A DNA stretch of 64,000 bases from Marinicella litoralis (GCF_002591915.1 NZ_NIHB01000001.1:473805-537804), one strand, 5' to 3'; numbered from the stretch's first letter, positions 19,946-29,000 are shown. Program-made: numbers and translations. The notes: generated by a model not told the origin, from the sequence alone.

Positions 19946-20362
19946 ATGAATAGCATGACACGCAATGTATTGGCGGTAATTGTGGGGTTGGTGGTTGGCG
20001 CGGCAGTCAACATGGGTTTGGTCAATATTGGACCCATGGTTATTCCGGTGCCAGCTGGGGCCGACGTAACGACCATGGAAGGTTTGAAGGAGAGTATGAA
20101 TTTATTCGCTCCGAAAAACTTCTTGTTTCCGTTTCTGGCACACGCCTTAGGCACCTTGGTGGGCGCTTTTGTTGCAGCCAAATTAGCGGCCACGCATCAG
20201 ATGCGATGTGCGATGATTATAGGATTGGCGTTTTTAATTGGCGGCATTGCTATGGTTGTGATGGTTGGTGGACCCATTTGGTTCATGGCGGCTGATTTGC
20301 TTCTGGCTTATTTGCCAATGGCATACCTCGGTGGTTTAATGGCAGGCAAAAAGGCTGCTTAA
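19946..20362 (+). CDS. Small integral membrane protein, 138 aa
   Basis: Four hydrophobic segments: 8-33, 57-77, 87-104 and 108-131. Glycine-rich helix NVLAVIVGLVVGAAVNMGLV at the start and a twin-helix end. No family name recognised with certainty; similar proteins are annotated as hypothetical membrane proteins. A ribosome site GGGAGG precedes the start. It stands alone. Confidence 0.75.
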   Translation: MNSMTRNVLAVIVGLVVGAAVNMGLVNIGPMVIPVPAGADVTTMEGLKESMNLFAPKNFLFPFLAHALGTLVGAFVAAKLAATHQMRCAMIIGLAFLIGGIAMVVMVGGPIWFMAADLLLAYLPMAYLGGLMAGKKAA

Positions 20363-20386
20363 TAACGGGGCAATTAACCTAGACAG

Positions 20387-20413
20387 GCGGTCAATCGCAG
20401 TTGTATTGACCGC
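20387..20413. terminator. Hairpin between convergent genes
   Basis: Stem GCGGTCAAT / ATTGACCGC (nine perfect pairs), loop of nine. It lies 25 bases after the membrane-protein gene. No long T-run follows on either strand, so termination efficiency is uncertain. Confidence 0.5.
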
Positions 20414-20419
20414 TGTGGT

Positions 20420-20554
20420 TTAAGCTTCTAAAACCACTGAAATCCATGTGTACAGCTGATCCACCAACAGCGGACTGACCAAAGAGGCATAGGTCAACAA
20501 AGACAGCTGAACGTGCTTTCGGTAGCGGATCAATAAATTTTCAATTGGGTTCAT
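20420..20554 (-). CDS. Possible small membrane peptide, 44 aa
   Basis: An ATG-started frame MNPIENLLIRYRKHVQL followed by SLLTYASLVSPLLVDQLYTW, a short amphipathic then hydrophobic peptide. No clear ribosome site. It fills the gap between the membrane-protein gene and the TonB-like gene. Kept as a candidate only. Confidence 0.3.
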   Translation of the reverse strand: MNPIENLLIRYRKHVQLSLLTYASLVSPLLVDQLYTWISVVLEA

Positions 20555-20643
20555 GTGGTAACCATTCAATGAAACTACATTGATGTTAGCACATCAAATG
20601 ATGATTCTGTAGTTAATGTGTTTACCACCTCTTGTTATAAAAT

Positions 20644-21306
20644 TTATGCATCTGTCTTGATGTCAATCGAAAAAGTCTTGCTGATGACTTCATTGATACC
20701 AATTTCCGCAGGGGCTTCGAAGCGCCATTTAAGGATACTCTTTTCGGCACTTTCAAAAATCTTCTTTGGGATGGAGGCTTCTGCCACAGTCACTCGAGTG
20801 ACATGACCTTTGGGATTGATGTGAATGTTCAATTTCAACGTTTCATTGTCACTGAAATTTTGTGGCACTTCAATCGGCAATGACTTCAACAAAGTCCATT
20901 TGTATTCACTGACCAAAGGATTCACTTCAGTTTTAACTTCACCTTCACCTTTGCTGCTGAAGTACTGGTCAAAAGCCTCTTCTCTGGTGGCTGCTACAGG
21001 TTGAACCGTTTCAACTTCTAATTCCATCACTGGCTCCAGTTCAATCACTGGTTGGGTATTCATCATTTCAATTTCAACACTGGGTAGCTCGGTCAGTTCA
21101 AGACTTCGATCGTCTTCAATGACATCCATAGGCTCTTGTTTGACTTTGAACTTGTTGATGGAAGATGTAGGTGTCATTGAACTTTGGCGTTCAGGTAAAC
21201 CTTGTGACCAGCTGGGACGCTTTTGATTTTTTGGTTTGTCTTCGACGGGTTCTTGGGCTTGGCTGTTTACAGTCAACAGCAGACTAAAGAGGATAAGGTA
21301 TTTCAT
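20644..21306 (-). CDS. Exported protein with TonB C-terminal-like domain
   Basis: 220 residues. Signal peptide KYLILFSLLLTVNSQA, a long low-complexity region rich in Glu, Pro and Val (about 20-115), then a TonB-C-type domain. That domain contains NETLKLNIHINPKGHVTRVTVAEASIPKKIFESAEKSILKWRFEAP, a pattern (V/I..NPKG.V..V.V..AS....F...A..A...W.F.P) shared with energy transducers. There is a cleavable signal rather than a membrane anchor, so it is not a classical TonB. The role is unknown. Separate unit; no exbB/exbD nearby. Confidence 0.7.
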   Translation of the reverse strand: MKYLILFSLLLTVNSQAQEPVEDKPKNQKRPSWSQGLPERQSSMTPTSSINKFKVKQEPMDVIEDDRSLELTELPSVEIEMMNTQPVIELEPVMELEVETVQPVAATREEAFDQYFSSKGEGEVKTEVNPLVSEYKWTLLKSLPIEVPQNFSDNETLKLNIHINPKGHVTRVTVAEASIPKKIFESAEKSILKWRFEAPAEIGINEVISKTFSIDIKTDA

Positions 21307-21480
21307 GGTCTTTTAATGCGTGTCAATGGATAAATTTTTCGCAATTGTATGCTTCCTATACCTAAAGTCAATCAGTTACCGTTGTTGTTTGATTTTTACC
21401 CATGATTTCTTTGTATAGCGTACCCTTAAGCGATGTTTTCTAACAAACAATGACAATAATTGGCCCTTAGGGGTTCATTG

Positions 21481-22635
21481 TCATTCAGCGGATAAATTAA
21501 CTGGCCGATAGGGTGGGTCAAGTTCAGTGCCAGACTGTCGTGTTTTGACACTGGGATGAATGGTGGCATCCTCATTAATAAACCTGGGTTCCCCCAGTGG
21601 TAAGTACATACCAAATTTTGATGGTCTGCTTGGCCATTCTTTGGCAAAATCACTTTTCGGTAACCATTCCAGAATTTTCCAGACTGCGTTCATTGAGTCA
21701 TGTTGTTTGGCTTCAGGGTTTGGAGCCACATAGGTTTTTAAGCTGTTGGCAGGATTTTGTCCAAGCACCAATCGTTTGTAAATGACAGCCTTGATTTGTA
21801 AACCCTGTTCCACAGCTTCATCAATCATCCACTGTAAAGGAATTTTAGCCAGCCCACTGTCTGCCTCAGGGTAGCCACCACCGATGTCAGAATGCACCCC
21901 AGCAAACCAAACCTGTTTGCTGTCTTGGGCCTCAGCGTTTTTATCCTTGATGAATGGATTGGGTTTAAACTTTTGGTCTGCTTGCCAAGGATACAGGCGA
22001 AACATGCGGCGTTTTTCATCAATCGCCATGGCCTGTCGAAAAGTCCGTACGGCTGGGTTCGTTTTTGTGTATGGCAGGGCTTGAAAGCTTGGAATATAAA
22101 ACCGATCCGGCCGAGGAATGATGATTGATGCCACGGTGTCCCACACGCCCATAAAATGAATGGTGACTCGACGGGTTTCCAGGATGTTTTGGAATCGCCA
22201 ACCAATGGCCAAATCGTTGTTTTCACTGGATTGTTTATAAGCGGTCAAGGCATAACCGCAGAGGTTTTCTTTGGCCGGATCAAGCAGCCCCACCAAGTTC
22301 AGAAAGCCAGCCAAAACCCGCACAGAATAAGCGCCACGGCTGAAACCAAACAGGAAAATTTTATCGCCCTGTTTGTAATGACGCATCAAGAACTTATAAG
22401 CATCCAACACATTGTCATCCAAGCCATAGCCCGTGGCTAAACCAAAAATGCCCTTGGCATGGTTTTTTAACCTGGCCCAAGCACTGCTGTTACTGATGGT
22501 GCCGATGCCAGGATCATAATAGACCACTTGACTTTGGTTTTTGTTAAGCACCCTGAACAGTTTCAAAACATTGGATAAATTTTCTTTGATTTCATTGCCC
22601 GTGCCATCACAGCAAATAATGATATTTTTTGGCAT
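21481..22635 (-). CDS. DUF2235 alpha/beta hydrolase (Tle1-like)
   Basis: 384 residues from ATG 22635 (MPKNIIICCDGTGN); a GTG 33 bases upstream is possible. DUF2235 domain: IIICCDGTGNEIKE, YYDPGIGT, nucleophile elbow FLFGFSRGAYSVR, WDTVASI, and WFAGVHSDIGGGYPE with the late His/Asp. The family includes the type VI secretion phospholipase effectors Tle1, but no VgrG, PAAR or immunity gene is next to it. A stand-alone housekeeping lipase/esterase is equally possible. No signal peptide. Confidence 0.8.
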   Translation of the reverse strand: MPKNIIICCDGTGNEIKENLSNVLKLFRVLNKNQSQVVYYDPGIGTISNSSAWARLKNHAKGIFGLATGYGLDDNVLDAYKFLMRHYKQGDKIFLFGFSRGAYSVRVLAGFLNLVGLLDPAKENLCGYALTAYKQSSENNDLAIGWRFQNILETRRVTIHFMGVWDTVASIIIPRPDRFYIPSFQALPYTKTNPAVRTFRQAMAIDEKRRMFRLYPWQADQKFKPNPFIKDKNAEAQDSKQVWFAGVHSDIGGGYPEADSGLAKIPLQWMIDEAVEQGLQIKAVIYKRLVLGQNPANSLKTYVAPNPEAKQHDSMNAVWKILEWLPKSDFAKEWPSRPSKFGMYLPLGEPRFINEDATIHPSVKTRQSGTELDPPYRPVNLSAE

Positions 22636-22819
22636 GCTTGCTCTAAATTTAATTGTATTCAATTGCACAATAGCACAAGACTTTGGCGAATTAAATTGAA
22701 ACCAGAAAAATTCTTAGGCGTGATTAAGTCGATTCAGCAATCGAAGTAGCAACACCATCTTCCAATGCGCGTGTTTGGCACCGAACTGGTGCTGATGGTG
22801 TACTGGATTGTCATCTTTT

Positions 22820-24052
22820 TTATGGGCAATCGGCATCATAAATGATGGTGGGAGTCAGTTCGAAGCGACCGGCAAAGATCGGATCAGCTTCCAATCTTTT
22901 GAGGTACAAACTGGTACCACCTGGACCCACCGTAGGTCCAATAATCAGACCTTCTATTTCAATGATGTCATTGCCACGCATTTGTTTGATCACACAACCA
23001 TCGACAGGTCCACCAATACCCATCAGTGGATAATCGGAATCTACAGTGAAAGTCGGCGGAGACATGTCATGGTTGATTTCATACAGATTACCCCACATGA
23101 CTTGATGAACCATTGGATTGCCGTCCAAGTCAGGAACGCTGTATCCTGAGCCGCCTTGAAAATTAAACTGAGAACCCATGCTATTGATTGGACCTAAGTG
23201 GGTCATGGTAAAAGCTGCGGGGTTTGCTGTGGGGATGTTAAATAACTCAGCTTGACCATCACCATTGAATGAAAAGGACATATGATCACCGTTGATACCG
23301 CCTGATGACTCTTTCACAAAAGTGAAGCCAGTAGGCTGCATCAGCATGGTTAAATTAACGTGGTCAAAAACAGGGAAGGCATCGGAGGTAAAAAATCGGG
23401 TGGAACGGACCATGCCAGTATTCATTTGCGACACGGTCATGGCCAAGCCGCTGTCATAATCTGCTGTAATGAATTCTCGGATACCGCCACTGAATGGCCC
23501 CACTGAGTTGTAATTCCCAAACATATTATAAGAAACACCTGAATTGGTGGATTTAAAAATTTCAGTTTCTTGATCAGTCAAATCATGGGTTAGGATAAAA
23601 ATGCCATCATTGGTCACCGCACAATTGGCATTGTCATAGTTATTTGTCATTGTTGCTGGAATGGTTAAACTGCTGAAGTTTAAGCCATCGTATTTAATCA
23701 CGCCCACATTAAAATCTTTGATGTAGGGGATGTATGCTTGGTTGTTTTCCACACATATTTCTCCCAAAGCAAACAAATTAGGACTGAAATCTATCCTGGT
23801 GGGTGGCGAAACATCTGAGCCATCAAAAGGCTGACGTATGGTGATGGCATCCAGTCGATTGGTGTTGTTGCTGTTATCATGTGACAACAGCACTGAAAGC
23901 ATCTCGCCGTTTATTGGTTCGGACAATTTCAGCTCTAAACCAGTGATGGCCGTAACCGGGGTGCTCTGCCAAGCATTGCTGCCGGCTGCCAGTGAAACCG
24001 ATGCGGGTATCAAGGTGAATAATAGACTCAGTGTGTATTGAATGTTTTTCAT
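22820..24052 (-). CDS. Exported hypothetical protein, 410 aa
   Basis: A Sec signal peptide (residues 1-23, ending SLAAG) is followed by a beta-rich protein with many Asn, Gly and Ser and repeated short 'DG..' turns, suggestive of a beta-propeller-like exported fold. No domain is recognised. Near the C-terminus it has LEADPIFAGRFEL, which resembles the IF-x-x-GFE end of the lamin-tail protein but is not terminal. Stand-alone gene. The 150-base gap beyond 22669 shows nothing convincing. Confidence 0.6.
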   Translation of the reverse strand: MKNIQYTLSLLFTLIPASVSLAAGSNAWQSTPVTAITGLELKLSEPINGEMLSVLLSHDNSNNTNRLDAITIRQPFDGSDVSPPTRIDFSPNLFALGEICVENNQAYIPYIKDFNVGVIKYDGLNFSSLTIPATMTNNYDNANCAVTNDGIFILTHDLTDQETEIFKSTNSGVSYNMFGNYNSVGPFSGGIREFITADYDSGLAMTVSQMNTGMVRSTRFFTSDAFPVFDHVNLTMLMQPTGFTFVKESSGGINGDHMSFSFNGDGQAELFNIPTANPAAFTMTHLGPINSMGSQFNFQGGSGYSVPDLDGNPMVHQVMWGNLYEINHDMSPPTFTVDSDYPLMGIGGPVDGCVIKQMRGNDIIEIEGLIIGPTVGPGGTSLYLKRLEADPIFAGRFELTPTIIYDADCP

Positions 24053-24158
24053 GCCGCAGCTCCTTTTTTAACTGTACCTTTATTTAATGCGATAAAAGCA
24101 GCTTAAAAGCGCCACATAAATGAAATATATATAGATGAGGTTGACTTATTTTGAGCAA

Positions 24159-24190
24159 TAAAAAAGCAGACTTCCCTGTCTGCTTTGTGT
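24159..24190 (-). terminator. Terminator of the BON-domain gene
   Basis: On the minus strand: AAAGCAGAC, loop AGGGAA, GTCTGCTTTTTTATT. Strong stem and T-run 25 bases after the stop codon. Confidence 0.88.
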
Positions 24191-24214
24191 TTTCACTGAA
24201 TCGTGAATGGTTAT

Positions 24215-24823
24215 TTAGCCATTTTTGATTTTCAGTTTATTGATGACTTTGGTTACACCATTGGTGTTTTTGGCCATCTCTTCAGCCAAGGCTTTATTGG
24301 CTGATGTATTGGCTGTACCATTCAAAGTCACTACACCGTGCATGGTGTCTACATTAATGTCTAAACCATCAACTTCGCCACTCCACAGAAACTTAGATTT
24401 AATGGCTGCAGTGGTGGTTGAATCGTCATACCACGTACCAAAGCTTCTTTCATCACCGTCTTTGTAGGCTTTCTTTGACATTTTAGCGTCTTCTTTGACC
24501 ACTAAATTATTTTCAACGTCAACCACACCTTCAATGCCTTTGGCGATTTCACCGGCCAATTCTTTGTCAACCCCTGATTTGACAGTACCTGATAAATACA
24601 CAGTTTTACCTTTCACATCGGTATCTATGGTGAAGTTATTCAAGTGGCGATTGATCAACAAAGCAGATTCTACTTTGCCATCGATCCATGCATCTCTTAA
24701 TTTGTCATCGGTGTCGTAGTGGGCATTGTTGCCACCAGCCAATGTCATGCTGCTTATTCCTAAAGCAACCACCAAAGAAGTAACTTTCAAAGATTTTCTA
24801 ATTGATAAATTCAATGTATTCAT
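24215..24823 (-). CDS. Periplasmic protein with two BON domains (OsmY-like)
   Basis: 202 residues. Signal peptide of about 28 residues ending MTLAGG. BON domain 1 about 38-110 (IDGKVESALLINRHLNNFTIDTDV, KTVYLSGTVKSGVDKELAGEIAKGIEGV). BON domain 2 about 130-200 (TAAIKSKFLWSGEVDGLDINVDT, GVVTLNGTANTSANKALAEEMAKNTNGV). BON domains bind phospholipid membranes; OsmY relatives are stress-induced periplasmic chaperone-like proteins. The 5' leader contains a hairpin (GTCCAA...TTGGAC, about 24847-24870). The remaining gap to 25181 shows no gene. Confidence 0.92.
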   Translation of the reverse strand: MNTLNLSIRKSLKVTSLVVALGISSMTLAGGNNAHYDTDDKLRDAWIDGKVESALLINRHLNNFTIDTDVKGKTVYLSGTVKSGVDKELAGEIAKGIEGVVDVENNLVVKEDAKMSKKAYKDGDERSFGTWYDDSTTTAAIKSKFLWSGEVDGLDINVDTMHGVVTLNGTANTSANKALAEEMAKNTNGVTKVINKLKIKNG

Positions 24824-25181
24824 GATTTTTCTCCTATAAAATTTTTGTCCAACGTCAATTGAAATTGGACTTCCTATTGTCAGGATGTACAGTGAATAAT
24901 GTGTGAAATGAATGTTAATCTAACGATTTAATTCCAATATATGGTGCCTATCTTATTGATTTATATCGTTATAAATCATTTGCAAATACATGCAAATATT
25001 TTATGGTTTATTTTGAAGCAGAAGAAAAAACAGCATCTTTGTATTAAATTGACACTCACAGCTGGGTGTCATTTAGGTCGGGCTGACTCACTTGCAAAAC
25101 ATCCATAAGTCTGTGAAAATAATAAGACGAGATGCCAGTTCCTGTAGTGCACTCAAGTCAACTTTAAGGGTGGAATTAATT

Positions 25182-26069
25182 ATGACTAAGAACCTCAACA
25201 ACATCATTTCAAGCTTATTGTTTTTATCAGTAAGCCTCTTTTCAAGTATTGGTATTGTCATGCCAGTACAAGCCCAATCAGGCAAAGCAATCGTTGAAGT
25301 CATGACAGAGCCAGCAATCAGCGGCACGGTGCGTTTCAGTGGTACGCCTGATGGAGAAGTCTCATTACCCAGTGGTGCCATCTTTGCCACTGGTCTGACG
25401 CCAGGCAGTTACCAAAGCAGTGTCAGTTATGTTGAACCAGCCTTATTGGCAGCCAATTATTCATTGACCAGTATCAGCTGTGATGATGACTCCAGTGCCT
25501 CGCCAAGCATTGGCGATGTGGCCAGCGGTCGAGCAACTTTCAATCTAGACAACAGCGAAACGGTCACATGTGTCTTCATTTATACCAAGGATGATGTTGA
25601 CAATGGTCCGGGTGACGATGGAGGTGATGATGGTGATGGCGATGACGGTGGCAATGATGACGGTGATAACGATGGCGATGATGATTTGGTGAGCTGTATT
25701 TGCCCCAAAGAGGGTTCTTGGAGGGTCTCTAATTTACCTGGAAAAATGGTTTGTACTGGTGTAATGTCGATGACCGTTCCCTTGGCACCCAGCAGAGATA
25801 CTGGCGTCATTGAAAAATCCAACAGTTGTCGCACCTTGACGGCATCGGGCTTGAGTGAAGACGAAGCCACCATCGAATTCAACCGAACCGCCAATTGTAA
25901 TTACATAGGTACCGTGGGTGGATCACATGAAGGCATTCCAATGGAAATAGATTTTACGCTGAATGTGGCTGACGAAAGCAGCATGTCAGGCAAACTGCAT
26001 TCAGTGGTCAGTCAACAAGGCATGACTTGTACCATGTCACGCAATTACACCATGAATGCAGTAGATTAA
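25182..26069 (+). CDS. Exported protein with Asp/Gly-rich linker, 295 aa
   Basis: Start at ATG 25182 after AAGGGTGGA; an open frame extends 30 codons upstream without support. Signal peptide to about 35 (VMPVQAQS). The N-terminal beta domain resembles SpaA/prealbumin-like repeats (GTVRFSGTPDGEVSLPSG, FATGLTPGSYQSSV). Then comes a linker of about 40 residues composed almost only of Asp, Gly and Asn (from about 150), which could bind calcium. The Cys-containing C-terminal domain (CICPKEGSWRVSNLPGKMVC) looks disulfide-bonded. The next gene starts three bases after the stop. Confidence 0.65.
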   Translation: MTKNLNNIISSLLFLSVSLFSSIGIVMPVQAQSGKAIVEVMTEPAISGTVRFSGTPDGEVSLPSGAIFATGLTPGSYQSSVSYVEPALLAANYSLTSISCDDDSSASPSIGDVASGRATFNLDNSETVTCVFIYTKDDVDNGPGDDGGDDGDGDDGGNDDGDNDGDDDLVSCICPKEGSWRVSNLPGKMVCTGVMSMTVPLAPSRDTGVIEKSNSCRTLTASGLSEDEATIEFNRTANCNYIGTVGGSHEGIPMEIDFTLNVADESSMSGKLHSVVSQQGMTCTMSRNYTMNAVD

Positions 26070-26072
26070 AGG

Positions 26073-26525
26073 ATGGCTGGCGCTGAACTCAGCAGGGACA
26101 TTCGAGGCTATCAGCAGATTCGATTGCTTGCCGGACAATGGCAAGCAGTGAATAAAACCACCACGGTTGAATTTCGTGAATCAGCCTGTGGTTCGATCAT
26201 CATAGAAACATGGCACTGGCCGGAAAAACAAATTGAGGCATTGACAGTTTATTTTTTGGATAGTCAGCAGCTGACGGCAACTCATTACTGCCCACTGGGT
26301 AATCAACCAACTTTGCAGCTGATACCCAGCAAAGCGCCCAACCGTTTTAATTTCCAAAAGATTTCGATCAGCAACTTGAAAGACAAAAACAGCGACCATT
26401 GTGAATCATTTTGGTTTGAATTCGGTCATGACAACCAATTCATTCGAAGCGAGTCCTATTGGGACAATGGAATTTTGGATACCCAGCAGTCCATTTATCA
26501 ACGGATTCAAACCAAGGGAAATTGA
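26073..26525 (+). CDS. Hypothetical protein, 150 aa
   Basis: Starts within four bases of the upstream stop, so it is cotranscribed with the Asp-rich exported protein. No signal peptide. Opening IRLLAGQWQAVNKTTTVEFRES and later SYWDNGILDTQQSIYQRI resemble small lipocalin-like beta-barrel proteins ('L.G.W......'), a weak resemblance. Convergent with the regulator gene that ends at 26542. Confidence 0.55.
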   Translation: MAGAELSRDIRGYQQIRLLAGQWQAVNKTTTVEFRESACGSIIIETWHWPEKQIEALTVYFLDSQQLTATHYCPLGNQPTLQLIPSKAPNRFNFQKISISNLKDKNSDHCESFWFEFGHDNQFIRSESYWDNGILDTQQSIYQRIQTKGN

Positions 26526-26541
26526 ACCTATAAATTCCCAA

Positions 26542-27231
26542 TCAATCGTTACAAGATTCAATTTTGGCTAAATAAGCCGACAGGTTTTTGTTGGGGTCAT
26601 CTTTGAAGGTTTCCTCGTTTACATCCAATTGCTGAATTCGATCTAAACGGAAATTCCGAAAATCTTGGCGTTTTTCACACCAGCCAGCCAGTAACCAGAC
26701 CGGATTGAAAAAGAACAAGGCCAGTGGCCGCAGGGTGCGATGGGTTTGTTGTTTATTTTCATCGACATAAACCATGTGAATTTTGCGGCGGGCACGAATG
26801 TATTCACGCAAAGCTGAAAAACTGACAGACCATGGCACGGGTGGCCGCGTGGGTACAGCATAGGTGGTGATTTGTTTCAGTTCGCCTTGTAGACTGGCAG
26901 GTAACACCGCTTGAATTTTTTCAAAGGCACTGTCCGCTTTGTCAGCAAACTGTTTGTCTGTCCATTGACGAACCATACTGATTCCCAGACCAATCGCCTC
27001 GAGTTCATCGGCATCAAAGGCTATGGGTGGCAGGTAATATTTTTTGTCTATGGTGTAACCCACACCGGCCTCGCCACGGATTGGCACGCCTGCATCCATC
27101 AGACATTGGATGTCGCGGTAGACCGTGCGTTTGCATACCCCAAAATATTCAGCCACTTGCGTGGCGGTAACCGCTTGTCGCCTTTGGCGCAAGAAGTGGG
27201 TGATTTTCATCAGCCTGTCTGCTCGTCTCAT
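26542..27231 (-). CDS. YafY-type transcription factor (HTH_11 + WYL)
   Basis: 229 residues. DeoR-like N-terminal winged helix (RRADRLMKITHFLRQRRQ, TATQVAEYFGVCKRTVYRDI), linker with RGEAGVGYTID, then a WYL domain with RKIHMVYVDENKQQTHRTLRPLALFFFNPVWLLAGWCE and FRNFRLDRI. WYL domains sense small ligands or nucleic acids. It is divergent from a VOC-domain gene, the usual arrangement for this subfamily, with a perfect dyad between them that it may bind. Confidence 0.9.
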   Translation of the reverse strand: MRRADRLMKITHFLRQRRQAVTATQVAEYFGVCKRTVYRDIQCLMDAGVPIRGEAGVGYTIDKKYYLPPIAFDADELEAIGLGISMVRQWTDKQFADKADSAFEKIQAVLPASLQGELKQITTYAVPTRPPVPWSVSFSALREYIRARRKIHMVYVDENKQQTHRTLRPLALFFFNPVWLLAGWCEKRQDFRNFRLDRIQQLDVNEETFKDDPNKNLSAYLAKIESCND

Positions 27232-27279
27232 ACCGTGTTTTGCATCCCATGATTAACATGATTATAGCTTAAGCGATCA

Positions 27280-27303
27280 CTGCTGACACCATGCTGTCAG
27301 CAG
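27280..27303. promoter_or_regulatory. Operator candidate between yafY-like and VOC genes
   Basis: Perfect inverted repeat CTGCTGACA, CCATGC, TGTCAGCAG (9-6-9) in the middle of the 126-base divergent region. Its TGACA/TGTCA core agrees with what I recall for YafY-like regulators. Binding is inferred. Confidence 0.6.
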
Positions 27304-27357
27304 GGTTTTGCTAAGCTGTGATTTTTAACAACAACCAACGAATTGAGGAGAAAAAAT

Positions 27358-27744
27358 ATGATTGGATATGTAACCCTTGGAACCAACGACTTCCCACGCG
27401 CCGTGGCTTATTATGATGCTTTGTTTAAGTCCATTGGTGTCGGTCGCTATATGGAAGAGGACAACTATTTTGTGGCTTGGTCACCTGCCCCTGACGCCCC
27501 CGCGCTATCGGTAACGATTCCGTTCAACAAACAAGCGGCGACTGTAGGTAATGGCGTGATGGTGGCCTTGTATTTCGAGTCGCCTGCACAAGTGGATGCG
27601 TTTTACCACAAAGCCTTGGAATTGGGCGGAACTGATGAAGGCAAACCTGGTTTTCGCCCGACAGATGCCACCCAAGGCTTTTATGCCGGATACTTCCGTG
27701 ATTTAGATGGCAATAAGCTGAATGCGTTTTGTGTGGTTGAGTAA
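27358..27744 (+). CDS. VOC-family (glyoxalase-fold) protein
   Basis: 128 residues from ATG 27358, preceded by TGAGGAG. Glyoxalase/bleomycin-resistance fold: IGYVTLGTNDFPRAVAYYDAL at the start and GFYAGYFRDLDGNKLNAFCV at the end, with the metal-site pattern partly kept. Proteins of this subgroup (COG3565-like) are often paired with YafY regulators. The substrate is unknown. A terminator follows. Confidence 0.9.
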   Translation: MIGYVTLGTNDFPRAVAYYDALFKSIGVGRYMEEDNYFVAWSPAPDAPALSVTIPFNKQAATVGNGVMVALYFESPAQVDAFYHKALELGGTDEGKPGFRPTDATQGFYAGYFRDLDGNKLNAFCVVE

Positions 27745-27756
27745 AAGCCCATGGAT

Positions 27757-27787
27757 CCGAGCCCGTTACATCGGGTTCGGTTTTATT
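27757..27787 (+). terminator. Terminator of the VOC gene
   Basis: CCGAGCCCG, loop TTACAT, CGGGTTCGG, then TTTTATT. Nine-pair stem (one G-T pair), 12 bases after the stop. Confidence 0.88.
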
Positions 27788-27823
27788 GGAACAAAACCGC
27801 AGAACCCCTGAGTCTACTGGCTA

Positions 27824-28252
27824 TCAGCCTACCATCAGCTCGGCCTGTTCGATATGATCATACTCATCGGCATTGAGTTCATTGAACCAATCTGACCAAT
27901 AATTCAATAACCATTCGGCATTGTCTTCGTTCAAGTTTCCGGCTTCATACACATGAATGCTGTGATCGAGTAGGTCGTTGCGGTAAAGCACAGGATAGAT
28001 TTTTTGTTTTCGCAAATCAAAACCCAGAACCACAGCGGGGTCAGCCTTCAATTGTCCATTGACTGAAACCACATGGGCGTATTCAATGTACACATCGATG
28101 AAGTCTTGAGAATGGCTAGGAAAAACTTTTTTTATCAGCAAGCGTTTGCCTTCATCATTCATCAACATCCCTTGTTTGAATTGATTGTTTGAGTCAATAA
28201 ACCCCTTGAATTTCATTTTGATGAAAACATCACTACCTATAGAATCGCTCAC
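27824..28252 (-). CDS. Hypothetical protein, 142 aa
   Basis: A soluble acidic protein with no family recognised. Predicted mixed alpha/beta: FIKMKFKGFIDSNNQFKQG at the start, and the C-terminus WLLNYWSDWFNELNADEYDHIEQAEL, rich in Trp and acids. No signal peptide. A single gene at the left border of the AT-rich region. Confidence 0.5.
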   Translation of the reverse strand: MSDSIGSDVFIKMKFKGFIDSNNQFKQGMLMNDEGKRLLIKKVFPSHSQDFIDVYIEYAHVVSVNGQLKADPAVVLGFDLRKQKIYPVLYRNDLLDHSIHVYEAGNLNEDNAEWLLNYWSDWFNELNADEYDHIEQAELMVG

Positions 28253-28547
28253 AAATTACCTCACAGTTTCTTATCATTTTTCCTTGCTTCAATTTTTGCT
28301 GTGATTCTTTGCAGAATCCTCAAAATCGAATACATAATTAATGATAGCCATTCACTGTAAATTGAACAATTTCATTTCACCAAAGATTGAATTTAAGGCT
28401 AAAAACCAACTTAAAAATGTGTTTTTAAGGTGGAAGTGTAATTTTATATCAGTCATTAAAAAGCAGACTGCCACATTTTGGCACATAATTATCAGCCTTT
28501 GATTTGCTGATGACTGGATTGGTTTCAAGTTGGTGCTAAGGAAAATA

Positions 28548-28619
28548 ATGGAAACGGCCGCTTTATTATTTGGTGTTCCTGAACAAGCCCCTTTTAAGCC
28601 CTCTTTTAGGGTTACATAA
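28548..28619 (+). CDS. Possible 23-codon leader peptide
   Basis: ATG with AAGGA seven bases upstream; METAALLFGVPEQAPFKPSF then RVT and stop. The stop lies inside the palindromic element at 28611-28634. It has no recognised homologue and may be chance. Confidence 0.2.
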   Translation: METAALLFGVPEQAPFKPSFRVT

Positions 28620-28634
28620 AATACATTATGTGAC
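28611..28634. repeat. Palindromic element, left copy
   Basis: GTTACATAA AATACA TTATGTGAC. The core CATAAAAyACrTTATGT recurs at 34195-34220 on the far side of the AT-rich island. Confidence 0.55.
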
Positions 28635-29000
28635 CTTTAAGTTGGTGGCCAATTTTACTGTACCACTACAGAGCTAGGTTTTAAGGGATACGGGATAAAT
28701 AGGGGTTTTGCGCACATCTCCTCGAAAAGCTAAATTAAATGACTTAACATACTGGTATATTTAATATTAAAATACAGAGAATCTAATGAATGTGACTGTT
28801 CTTTTTAAAAACAAACTTCCTTTCTTTATTGTTTATTCAATGTATCCACTGCCTTACTAGGGTGCATAGTATTTGTAAGATTTCATCTGGCCACCAATAA
28901 AGTCAGATAATGGATGATTGAATGTTTTTCAAATGACATTATTACTTGATAATTTGAATTTTCGATCATTAGATAACACTTCACTTTAAATGGAAAAAAT

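Larger units (their letters stand above)
28253..29000. other. Gene-free AT-rich stretch
   Basis: About 750 bases with no convincing gene. It holds a 23-codon frame at 28548-28619 (METAALLFGV..., preceded by AAGGA) that ends inside a dyad at 28611-28634, and several short AT-rich runs. A promoter for the large exported-protein gene must lie towards its right end; no near-consensus boxes stand out. Confidence 0.5.

Noticed and set aside
21481-22635. Type VI secretion effector locus
   Set aside because: The DUF2235 hydrolase is alone: no VgrG, Hcp, PAAR, chaperone or immunity gene is nearby, so effector status is unsupported.
22714-22839. A 41-codon minus-strand frame starting MMPIAHKKDD past the end of the 410-aa gene
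   Set aside because: It overlaps the 3' end of the larger gene, has no ribosome site, and its His/Leu composition gives no family support.
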